Shown here: piece after piece, positions 35,284-43,457 of the stretch | Layout of the letters: each line of letters begins with the position of its first letter | How positions within the stretch are numbered: position 1 is the first letter of the stretch | From: DASSBQ01 sp040981125 | Lineage (GTDB): Bacteria > Nitrospirota > Nitrospiria > Nitrospirales > Nitrospiraceae | Assembly (NCBI GenBank): GCA_040981125.1 | Contig: JANRMQ010000007.1 | Location: 168,692 to 232,691 of the forward strand | Direction: 5' to 3' | DNA: 64,000 nt | Made by a program: the position numbers and the translations under genes | The notes under the pieces: model-generated | What the model was told of the DNA's origin: nothing | Seen by the model: only the letters and a program-made list of their open reading frames with translations | Database searches by the model: none

Positions 35284-36444
35284 GTGTCGGCACGAAGCGT
35301 TTCCACCAAATCCTCAAAAGTTCGCCGCACATCTCGACGCACATCCACTTCCGGTATCCGGTATGCGATCGTCGGCTTGGGACATATCGCGCAAGTTGCC
35401 GTATTACCCGCCTTCGCCCATGCTAAGAAGAACTCCCAGTTGACGGCGTTGGTGTCGGACGATCCGGCCAAGCTCAAACAAGTCGGCGCAAAGTACCGTG
35501 TTCCCTATACCTACTCCTACGATGAGTTCGACAAGTGTCTCCACGAAGGCCATATCGATGCCGTCTATATCGCCTTACCCAACAGCCTGCATTGCGACTA
35601 TGCAGTACGGGCCGCCAAGGCCGGCGTCCATGTCCTTTGCGAGAAGCCGATGGCAGTGACGGAACAGGAATGCCGGCGCATGATCACCGCGGCGGAGGAA
35701 GGACATGTCAAACTCATGACCGCCTATCGGCTGCACTTGGAAGAAGGCAACATGAAGACGGTCCAGCTTGCCCGATCCGGCAAACTAGGCAATCTGCGCC
35801 TGTTCAATTCCGTCTTTACGATGCAAGTGCGCGAGGGTGACATCCGCGTGCAGAAAGAACTGGGCGGCGGCACCCTGTACGATCTCGGCGTCTATTGCAT
35901 CAACGCTGCGCGCTATCTGTTTCAAGAGAATCCAACGTGGGTGAGCGCCGTCTCCGTCCGTGGAACGGACAGGCGATTCCGTGAAGTTGATGAGATGACG
36001 GCGGCGCTGCTGCATTTTCCGGGCGACCGCCTGGCCACCTTTGTCTCCAGCTTCGGCGCGGCGGACGCGTCGACCTATGAAGCCGTCGGAACCAAGGGAC
36101 GGGTGCGGCTCGATCCGGCCTATGAATACGTCGGCCCATTGAAGCAGCACGTCACGATTGAGGGCAAGGAACAGACCCGCGAGTTTGCCGCTCGCGACCA
36201 GTTTGCGGCGGAGTTGCTGTATTTTTCCGATTGCATCTTGAAGGATAAAGAGCCGGAGCCGTCCGGCCTCGAAGGACTGATCGACGTGCAGATCGTTCAA
36301 GCGTTGTATCGTTCGGCCAAGACGGGGCGGCTCGTGAAGCTCTCATTGCCGCCGAAAAGCCGGTGGCCCGATGCTCATCAGACGCGTCAACGGCCGCCGG
36401 TCCGTAAGCCGAAGCTGGTCAAGGTAAAATCTCCTTCGCTCTAG
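35284..36444 (+). CDS. Gfo/Idh/MocA family sugar oxidoreductase
   Basis: A 386-residue NAD(P)-dependent oxidoreductase. The Rossmann motif is VGLGHIAQVAVLPAF (about 28-42), then the hallmark CEKPMAVTEQEC (about 119-130) and the GGGTLYDLGVYCINAARYLF helix that positions catalytic residues. The family acts on sugars or their derivatives; the substrate cannot be read from sequence. The start is uncertain: GTG at 35284 follows AGGTGA, GTG 35278 and ATG 35212 are also open. The next gene, a glucokinase-like ROK protein, starts three bases after its stop, so both probably act on glucose or a related sugar. Confidence 0.88.
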   Translation: MSARSVSTKSSKVRRTSRRTSTSGIRYAIVGLGHIAQVAVLPAFAHAKKNSQLTALVSDDPAKLKQVGAKYRVPYTYSYDEFDKCLHEGHIDAVYIALPNSLHCDYAVRAAKAGVHVLCEKPMAVTEQECRRMITAAEEGHVKLMTAYRLHLEEGNMKTVQLARSGKLGNLRLFNSVFTMQVREGDIRVQKELGGGTLYDLGVYCINAARYLFQENPTWVSAVSVRGTDRRFREVDEMTAALLHFPGDRLATFVSSFGAADASTYEAVGTKGRVRLDPAYEYVGPLKQHVTIEGKEQTREFAARDQFAAELLYFSDCILKDKEPEPSGLEGLIDVQIVQALYRSAKTGRLVKLSLPPKSRWPDAHQTRQRPPVRKPKLVKVKSPSL

Positions 36445-36447
36445 ACG

Positions 36448-37191
36448 ATGAAAACCAAGACCCCACCTGCTCAGCCGGACCCCATGCCGCCTCCCTCGGC
36501 GGTCGCGCCGCACAAGCCGATTCGTACCTTTGTCGTCGATATCGGAGGCACCGGGATCAAGGCTATGGTGCTCAATGAGATCGGCGAACCCATCAAGGAG
36601 CGGAAGCGCGTGCCGACCCCCCGGTCAGGCAAGCCGGAAGAGATCATCCTCGCGATTGAACAATTGGCCAAGGATTTCGGTCCGTTCCACCGCATCTCGG
36701 TGGGATTTCCCGGCGTCGTCCGGAACGGGGTCGTCGGAACTGCGGTGAACCTCGCCCCGCAATGGAAAGATTTCAACTTGACCAAGGCGCTGGAGGCGAA
36801 GTTCAAGAAGCCGGTCCGCGCGGCAAATGACGCCGACGTGCAGGGATTCGGCGCGATCTCCGGCAAAGGGGTGGAACTGGTCCTGACACTGGGGACCGGC
36901 GTGGGCTCGTCCCTCTTCGTGGACGGCCGGCTCGTGCCGAATGTCGAAGTCGGCAGATCCAGGCTGCGGGACGATGAACTCACCCGCATCGGCAAGAAGA
37001 AATGGAACCGCCGCGTCGCCAAAGTGGTGGCCAAATTGGACCGCATGTTTCACTACGACCGCCTCTACATCGGAGGCGGCAATGCCGCGACCGTCGATAT
37101 CAGCCTGCTCCCGGGACATGTCACGATCGTCTCAAACTTGAACGGGCTGCTCGGCGGCATCGCGCTCTGGAACGGCGGCCCGGCGCAATAA
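36448..37191 (+). CDS. ROK-family glucokinase, polyphosphate-glucokinase-like
   Basis: A 247-residue sugar kinase. The phosphate-binding motif is VVDIGGTGIKAMVL (about 29-42); FPGVVRNG, the catalytic aspartate in ANDADVQGFG and the LTLGTGVGSSLF phosphate loop follow. The short length and DIGGTGIK are characteristic of polyphosphate/ATP glucokinases, which make glucose 6-phosphate using polyphosphate. A proline-rich N-terminal leader of about 25 residues is extra. Probably in one operon with the preceding oxidoreductase; it converges with the FAD-Rieske gene after 13 bases. Confidence 0.85.
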   Translation: MKTKTPPAQPDPMPPPSAVAPHKPIRTFVVDIGGTGIKAMVLNEIGEPIKERKRVPTPRSGKPEEIILAIEQLAKDFGPFHRISVGFPGVVRNGVVGTAVNLAPQWKDFNLTKALEAKFKKPVRAANDADVQGFGAISGKGVELVLTLGTGVGSSLFVDGRLVPNVEVGRSRLRDDELTRIGKKKWNRRVAKVVAKLDRMFHYDRLYIGGGNAATVDISLLPGHVTIVSNLNGLLGGIALWNGGPAQ

Positions 37192-37204
37192 GGGCGATGG
37201 AGTC

Positions 37205-38752
37205 TCATTCATCCTTCACGTGCGCCAGGTCCTGATTCGCCGGGCCATTGATCACCGTGCCGAGCTTGTCGAAACGGGAGCCGTGACAAGGACAATCCCA
37301 GGTCCTCTCATTTTGGTTCCACGCCACGATACAGCCTAAATGGGTGCAGACCGCCGACCGTTCATGGAGCATTCCACTGTTATCACGGTAGACTGCGACC
37401 TTCTTCAGACCCCGGCGGATGACGGCGCCGCTGTCGTTCGCGATTTCATCGGGAGAGCCAACTTCGCCCCCCGTGACCCAATCCGCATATTGCGACGCCA
37501 CATTCACGTTTTCCTGAGCATAGACGCCGGCTGCGGCGGCCGTTTTGCGTGACGGCTCATACAGCGCCGCCCATGACGAATCCCGTCCCATGATCAGATC
37601 CGTCAAGAGGATGCCGGCAATCGTTCCATGCGTCATGCCCATTCCCGAGTCCCCCGTCGCGATATACACATTCACAGCATTGCCTGGATCACGCCCGATG
37701 AACGCGACGCCGTCCACCGGCTCCATGACCTGACCCGACCAACGATACTCGACCTGTTCCATCATGGGAAAGCGCTCTCGCGCCCATTGCTCCAGCCGCG
37801 CATATCGCTCTTCGGAATCGTCGGCTTGTCCGGTCTTATGGTCTTCGCCTCCTATGATGAGCACATCGGATTGATTATTGAGGCCGGACGATCCAGGCTG
37901 AAGCCGGACATAGTGATAGGGATCTTCCATATCCCAGTACAACGCTCGTGCAACAGAGCCCCGCGGCACGCTTGCTCCGATGACGTAGGTGGTATAGGGC
38001 GCCTGCTTGGTGTGGATCGCGACTCGGTCGACGATGGGGCTATTGGTCGCCACCACTACGGATCGAGCCGTGACCGCCGCACCCTGCTCCGTTTCAACCC
38101 GGGCCTGTGTTCCACCTTCTATGCTCGTCACGTGCGTGCCGGTGAAAATACGGCCGCCGCGCCGTTTGATGGCCGTTGCCAGTCCCGCCAAGTAGCGTAG
38201 CGGATGAAACTGCGCCTGGCGTGGAAATCGAAGACAGTGCCCGGATGTAAGACGAGCAACCGCCGGATGTTTCACTTTTTCGACGCCGGTCAAGCCGGCC
38301 CGGACAGCAGCCAGGAACTCCCGCTCGAGCGCCTCTTCTTCGCCCGGTGTGGCAAACAAATAGCCATCGAGCCGCTCAAAGTCACACTCGATGTGTTCAT
38401 CCGCGATAATTTGCTCGATCCGATCGATCGCCGCCGTGTGGCTGCCTGCGGCTAGTCCGGCTCCTTGTTCTCCGTGCAATCGTTCAATCTCGGCATACCC
38501 GTCATCGACGGCATTCGACAGATGCGCGGTGGTTCGTTGGGTCATTCCACTTCCGATGCGCCCGTCATCGAGCACGACGACCGACTTTCCGTCCTGGACC
38601 AGACAATAGGCGGTTGAAAGCCCGGCTATGCCGGCCCCGACGATACAGACATCGGCATCCAGTGATTGCGTGAGCCGCGGCTCGTCCGGCTCGGCCGCCG
38701 TCGCCATCCAAACTGAAGTGGTGTGACCGCTTTTGCTTTGCATCGTTCGCAT
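37205..38752 (-). CDS. FAD-dependent oxidoreductase with C-terminal Rieske domain
   Basis: A 515-residue protein. The N-terminal FAD motif is VCIVGAGIAGLSTAYCL (about 33-49), followed by a DAO-type fold (RVETEQGAAVTARSVVVAT, YIATGDSGMGMTHG). From about residue 440 a Rieske 2Fe-2S domain follows, with ligands in CTHLGC and CPCHGSRF. The fusion moves electrons between FAD and the cluster; substrate unknown. No signal peptide. It follows the methyltransferase gene by 71 bases and likely belongs to the molybdoenzyme set. Confidence 0.9.
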   Translation of the reverse strand: MRTMQSKSGHTTSVWMATAAEPDEPRLTQSLDADVCIVGAGIAGLSTAYCLVQDGKSVVVLDDGRIGSGMTQRTTAHLSNAVDDGYAEIERLHGEQGAGLAAGSHTAAIDRIEQIIADEHIECDFERLDGYLFATPGEEEALEREFLAAVRAGLTGVEKVKHPAVARLTSGHCLRFPRQAQFHPLRYLAGLATAIKRRGGRIFTGTHVTSIEGGTQARVETEQGAAVTARSVVVATNSPIVDRVAIHTKQAPYTTYVIGASVPRGSVARALYWDMEDPYHYVRLQPGSSGLNNQSDVLIIGGEDHKTGQADDSEERYARLEQWARERFPMMEQVEYRWSGQVMEPVDGVAFIGRDPGNAVNVYIATGDSGMGMTHGTIAGILLTDLIMGRDSSWAALYEPSRKTAAAAGVYAQENVNVASQYADWVTGGEVGSPDEIANDSGAVIRRGLKKVAVYRDNSGMLHERSAVCTHLGCIVAWNQNERTWDCPCHGSRFDKLGTVINGPANQDLAHVKDE

Positions 38753-38823
38753 GCCCTTTCTTCTTCAGCGTTGATATTCTGCCGCCGGCCGACGATGACG
38801 ACGATTGCCAGGTTGGTGATGAG

Positions 38824-39990
38824 TCACCGTGCAATAGCCGGCTCGGCGGACAGGGGATCCCGGGCGACGCTCACTGCCGTCCGGGAGATTGTTGTACCGA
38901 TTCCATAATGGACATCCAACCATGGCGTAAAGCGCGTACTGTCCTTGCTCCAGACGGACTCACCCGCGCCGACCCAACGACACCACCACTTCACCACTTT
39001 CTCCTCCATCATGGCCCAGGCTTTGGTCTCCGGGTGGGAGAGAGCCATGAGCGTATCGCGCGAGAACGCCAACCGTCTAAAACCGTGGCGCCCCAGCAAC
39101 TGATCCAGCGTCGCAATCGAATAGCCGTGGAGGTAAGGAAATGCCAGGAGGTTATTCCACGCCAGTACTGGAACAATCCATCGACGCCACGCGCGCCCCC
39201 GCTTCAAAAGCGCCGCTCCCCACCGATACATGACGCCATTGGGAACTCGAATGATCAACCGCCCGTCCTCCCGCAAGATGCGGCGTGCCGCGGCGAGCGT
39301 GGTGTCCGGATTCGGCAGTTGATCGAATGTATTCCAGATTGCAACCACATCCACGGATGCCGAGGCGACCGGCGCATCGGCCAACGTGCCGCCGTAGACC
39401 GACAGACCCCGCGCCCGGCAGAATGCCGCGACGTCCTTTCCCGGATCAATCCCAAGCATGGACCACCCGCGCCGCTGCCCTGCATCCAGAAAGCCACCGA
39501 CGAAACTGCCGACTTCTACGATGGTCGGATGATGGCGCCATCGCGCCGAGCGGGCCAGGAATGCGACCTTCTTCTCTGCCCATTGTCGCTGCGACAGAAA
39601 TTCGGATCGAAGATGATCGTCGTTATAGCGGTCTTGGACATAGGCCCCCATTACTGCTGCGACGGAAGGCCGCGGAGTTCTGAAGAGGAACCCGCAGGAT
39701 CGGCATTGCGCAATCCGAGTCGCATAATCCTGGGTGAACTCCGCGCGATCGGCCAGACCGGCACGGGCCTTCGTTTTTCGTCTGCGCAGGTGAAACCGGT
39801 GGAGAAGTCGCAGCTGACCTTCAACGTCTTCCGGCGAGGCGACGGTGTCGCTCTGGTCTCCACCGCAAATCAGGCAAGGCACTTCGATGAATGATGTCTC
39901 AGCGGCGAGGCCTTCTGAAGATTCGGTCTGTTGTGCTGCTTGTTCCCTCACCGCCATGTCTGTGGGCCGCCGCCCTTGGTACTTGCTCAT
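38824..39990 (-). CDS. SAM-dependent methyltransferase with N-terminal cysteine motifs
   Basis: A 388-residue class I methyltransferase. The N-terminal region has CLICGGD and a second pair CRSCGFLF, a likely zinc site as in C-methyltransferases acting on sugars, then the SAM motif VEVGSFVGGFLDAG (about 158-171), a DVVAIWNTFDQLPNPD core and DGRLIIRVPNG. Its ATG overlaps the stop of the molybdopterin oxidoreductase by four bases, so the two are co-translated. Target unknown. Confidence 0.85.
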   Translation of the reverse strand: MSKYQGRRPTDMAVREQAAQQTESSEGLAAETSFIEVPCLICGGDQSDTVASPEDVEGQLRLLHRFHLRRRKTKARAGLADRAEFTQDYATRIAQCRSCGFLFRTPRPSVAAVMGAYVQDRYNDDHLRSEFLSQRQWAEKKVAFLARSARWRHHPTIVEVGSFVGGFLDAGQRRGWSMLGIDPGKDVAAFCRARGLSVYGGTLADAPVASASVDVVAIWNTFDQLPNPDTTLAAARRILREDGRLIIRVPNGVMYRWGAALLKRGRAWRRWIVPVLAWNNLLAFPYLHGYSIATLDQLLGRHGFRRLAFSRDTLMALSHPETKAWAMMEEKVVKWWCRWVGAGESVWSKDSTRFTPWLDVHYGIGTTISRTAVSVARDPLSAEPAIAR

Positions 39991-42923
39991 ATCACCGTCA
40001 AAGCCTGCGGCGCCGCCTGATCGATCCTGGTCCGCAGCCAGGCGAGTTGCCGGTCCGTATGCCGTCCCGATTCTTCGCAGAATGACACCAACTCCCGATC
40101 GTGCAATGCCCTGCCCGCCTGTCTGATCGCCTCATAACAGAGATGCACTTCCGCCGCGGCCAGCCAGAGATCATGCAGATCGCGCAGGAGCCCGACCCCG
40201 CCGGTTCTTGGCCCTTCAAAGAGCGCGCGCCGCAAACGATCGGGCCCTTTTTTGGATTCCTCTTGGTAGCGGGCAATGAGCGGGTGAAGTTTCTGCACAT
40301 GTTCGGCCGACCAGCCGGCCATCAACGTGCAGGTCTCGTAAATGTCGGGACTCTGCCTGTGATGGTCGGCCACATTCTTGAACGCTTCCGACAGGTGCTC
40401 TTCGCTTCGATGCAGCAGGCCCAGATATAACGATAGCGGAAGCCGATTTTCGGCCGCCTCCACGGCCTTCTTCAGCTTGGCCGGCGCTTCCTTGATGCCC
40501 GCCGCCACATGTTTGAGCTGAGCACCAACGTTCCCCACTGCCTCCGCCGCCTTAGCCATGACAGATGGAGACTCAACCTTTTGCAAGCTCGCAGCGGCAT
40601 ACTTGTAGTAAGGCTGCTTGCTGACGGGATCCCATTCCGCAATGGTCAATTCATTTGCGGCCCTGGCATGTCCGGGGTCGTCCCAGTACCCGTAGTGAAA
40701 CGGCACGAAGATGTGCCCGCGAATGATGTCGCCGACCTTCGCAGGCACGGTGATCCGGCCCCGCCTGGTTTCGATCGCGACAAGATCTCCGTCTCGAATG
40801 CCCGACGCGGCCGCATCTTCCGCCGAGATCTGCGCGAATGCCTCGGGAGCCGCTTCATTAAGTTCCGGGGCGCGCGCCGTTTTGGTTCTCGTGTGAAAAT
40901 GGTAGAGCACCCGGCCCGTGGTCAGCCAATAGGGAAAGTCGTGGTCCGGTATCTCGTGCGGTGCTTGATAGTCGCTCGCAAAGAACAGCGCTCTCCCGCG
41001 AGGATCGCGCGCCCGATACTCTTCCGGCGTATTCTCGGCGCCGGTGGTGAGGTCATGGCCGAACGTTTCGCAATAGTCCGAGGCGGTATTGAACCGCCCA
41101 TCGGCGTACAAGCGTTCGGCTCCGTCCGGAAACCGTTCATTGCAAGGCCACTGAATGCCCGACGTCCCGCTCAATTTCCCATAGCTCATGCCGCTATAAT
41201 CACAGGGCCTACCTTTCGAGCAGGCCTTCCACGCCTCGAAGGCCTCTTCCGGAGTACGCCATTTGATCAGCGGCGCGCCGTCCCGGTCGCAGAAGTTCAT
41301 CCGCGCGGCGTAGTCCAGAAAAATATCCAGGTCGGATCGGGCCTCGCCCGGCGGTTCGACCGCTTTCTGTGAGAGGTGCACCGTTCGGTCGACATTCGTG
41401 AAGCATCCGGTCTTCTCTCCCCACAGCGCCGTAGGCAGCACGACATCGGCATACTCGGTGGTTTCGGTGAGCCAGGCATCCTGCACGACGAGGAACAGCC
41501 CGCCCAGGCCGAGGATCCGTCGAATCCGGGGCAAATCCGGCAAAGACACGGCCGGGTTGGTTCCGCTGACCCAGAGCATTTTCAGCGACCCCTGCTCGGC
41601 ATAGCGGAAAATCTGCATCGCGTGCGTCGGAGGGGCCCACGAGGGAATAATGGCGTCATCCACATTCCAGAGCCGGGCCAATTCGGCAATGTGCCGCGGA
41701 TTTTCCCAATTCCGGAATCCCGGCAGATCTCCATCCGCCCCGCACTCGCGCGTATTCTGCGCGGTCGGCTGACCATTCATCTGCAGCACGCAGCAGCCTG
41801 GCTTCCCGAGCAGACCCCGCAGCAGATGAATATTGTTCACCTGGACGGAAGCGGCAGTCGCCTGATGGGATTGATACACGCCTTGCAAAACCGTCGAGAC
41901 GAGCGAAGCGCTTTCTCCGATGACCGCCGCCGCGGCGCGCAAGTCACGGGGTTCGATCGCTGCGACATCCCGGACATGTTCCGGCGTCCATTTCGCGACC
42001 ATTCGCTCCAGCGCCTCGAAGCCCATCGTGTGTTCCCTTATATACGTGTCATCCAGTCGCCCCGACGCAATAAGTAGGTGTTGCAGGCCGTTCAGCACCG
42101 CGACGTTCGTGCCGACTCGCGGCGCAAGATGCACATCCGCCTGTTTCGCCGTCTCGGTAATCCGCGGGTCAACGACCAGCAACTTCGGCCGATTCGCGCT
42201 TGCAAGCCGGTCGAGGATCCGCATCCACAGCACGGTCTGTTGCGACGCGATGTTGTGCCCCACGTGCAGAATTGCATCCGTCACGTCCAGATCCGCATAG
42301 GACCCCGGTTGTCCGTCCGTGCCGAAGGACAATTTCAGCGCAGCGGCCGAAGTCGCGGTACACAGTCTGGTGTTGCCGTCCATGTGCGGCGTCCCTAAAC
42401 CGGCCTTGCCGATCACTGCCAAGGTGTAATATTCCTCCAAAAACAACTGTCCGCTGGTATAAAAACCGATGGCGCTGCTCGTGTGAGCGTCGCGAATGTC
42501 CTTGGAGCGCCCAACGATCAGATCCATCGCTTCATCCCACCCGACCGGCTCCAATCGGCCGTGGCGCCGGACCAGCGGCTTCGTCAAACGATCTGGACTG
42601 TGATTCGCGATCCACCCATGCAGACCTTTTGGGCCCAGTCTTCCGTGGTTGACCCGATCGCCTTCACGACCGCGGACGCCGACCATGCGGCCGTCCTTCA
42701 CGCCGATATCCAGTCCGCACCCGTTTGAGCAGAGCAAACAGGCTCCTGGCACCCATTGATCCGGGGCTTCGATCACATGTTCATCGACGCGCGCAGGCCA
42801 CCGGCCATCCGCGATCGGCGTCCGTTCGCCCCACACATCCCTGATGCTGTCCCGCCTGGTGACGGCAACTTTGTGGGCCATGGCGCTCGCGGCGCTCCCT
42901 CTTCTATTCTTCGTCTCTTCCAT
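39987..42923 (-). CDS. Molybdopterin oxidoreductase with long helical C-terminal extension
   Basis: A 978-residue molybdenum or tungsten bis-MGD enzyme of the NapA/formate-dehydrogenase family. C62, C65 and C69 (CLLCSNGC) are three ligands of the 4Fe-4S cluster; the usual fourth cysteine (LCxKG) is glycine here (RLGPKG, about 95-100). The metal-ligand cysteine appears conserved in NTRLCTATSA. The cofactor-binding C-terminal domain has IRDGDLVAIETRRG. After about residue 780 comes a helical tail of about 200 residues (KHVAAGIKEAPAKLKKAVE, then HRSEEHLSEAFKNVADHH) not part of the family core. No Tat signal is evident, suggesting a cytoplasmic enzyme. The start overlaps the cupin gene; ATG 42881 and the open frame to 43094 are alternatives. 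Confidence 0.87.
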   Translation of the reverse strand: MEETKNRRGSAASAMAHKVAVTRRDSIRDVWGERTPIADGRWPARVDEHVIEAPDQWVPGACLLCSNGCGLDIGVKDGRMVGVRGREGDRVNHGRLGPKGLHGWIANHSPDRLTKPLVRRHGRLEPVGWDEAMDLIVGRSKDIRDAHTSSAIGFYTSGQLFLEEYYTLAVIGKAGLGTPHMDGNTRLCTATSAAALKLSFGTDGQPGSYADLDVTDAILHVGHNIASQQTVLWMRILDRLASANRPKLLVVDPRITETAKQADVHLAPRVGTNVAVLNGLQHLLIASGRLDDTYIREHTMGFEALERMVAKWTPEHVRDVAAIEPRDLRAAAAVIGESASLVSTVLQGVYQSHQATAASVQVNNIHLLRGLLGKPGCCVLQMNGQPTAQNTRECGADGDLPGFRNWENPRHIAELARLWNVDDAIIPSWAPPTHAMQIFRYAEQGSLKMLWVSGTNPAVSLPDLPRIRRILGLGGLFLVVQDAWLTETTEYADVVLPTALWGEKTGCFTNVDRTVHLSQKAVEPPGEARSDLDIFLDYAARMNFCDRDGAPLIKWRTPEEAFEAWKACSKGRPCDYSGMSYGKLSGTSGIQWPCNERFPDGAERLYADGRFNTASDYCETFGHDLTTGAENTPEEYRARDPRGRALFFASDYQAPHEIPDHDFPYWLTTGRVLYHFHTRTKTARAPELNEAAPEAFAQISAEDAAASGIRDGDLVAIETRRGRITVPAKVGDIIRGHIFVPFHYGYWDDPGHARAANELTIAEWDPVSKQPYYKYAAASLQKVESPSVMAKAAEAVGNVGAQLKHVAAGIKEAPAKLKKAVEAAENRLPLSLYLGLLHRSEEHLSEAFKNVADHHRQSPDIYETCTLMAGWSAEHVQKLHPLIARYQEESKKGPDRLRRALFEGPRTGGVGLLRDLHDLWLAAAEVHLCYEAIRQAGRALHDRELVSFCEESGRHTDRQLAWLRTRIDQAAPQALTVI

Positions 42924-43245
42924 GCACTTGGGCCGGAGGGGAGGTCGCTTCAATGGCTGTAAAGGGCTCAAGAATGGTGTAACAGTGGCTCGACCCCTTT
43001 GGGACGACCCAAGAGTCACCCGGTTCGAGCAAGACCATTTGCCCTTCCAGTTCGAGTTCTGCCCGCCCTTTGATGACATAGCCGACCGTTTCATACGCGC
43101 GTTGCGTCGGTTCGGCCGGAGGCGCGACGGGCAGCGAGTCCCAGAGCCGCATCGAGACGTGGATGCCCGACGCCAAATAGGTTTGCCCCATCTCCCCTTT
43201 CGGCGAGTATTCGGATGTCACCTTCTTCACGCTTCGGTCCGCCAT
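42904..43245 (-). CDS. Cupin-domain protein
   Basis: A 113-residue single-domain cupin, a small beta barrel that often binds a metal. Motif 2 is seen as PGDSWVVPKGSSHCYTI; motif 1 is weak (YETVGYVIKGRAELELEG). AAAGGGG precedes the ATG at 43245. Its end overlaps the start of the molybdopterin oxidoreductase by 20 bases. It could modify or sense a small molecule handled by the oxidoreductase. Confidence 0.82.
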   Translation of the reverse strand: MADRSVKKVTSEYSPKGEMGQTYLASGIHVSMRLWDSLPVAPPAEPTQRAYETVGYVIKGRAELELEGQMVLLEPGDSWVVPKGSSHCYTILEPFTAIEATSPPAQVHGRDEE

Positions 43246-43457
43246 AACGCACCCCTTTACTCGAGGACACAATTCTCCGCCTCTTTCGCAATGCAAAGCT
43301 TCAGCCCAAACCGATGGAGCAAGCTCTCAGGCGGAATTGTCGCTGTTTCAACGAGATGGACGGCGAAACTTGGAAAGAGACTATGCGGCCGGTGCGCCGG
43401 CGCCGGACCTCTTGTCCTTGAATAGAGGACAGACTGTCCGGCGCCCCGAATGAGAGG

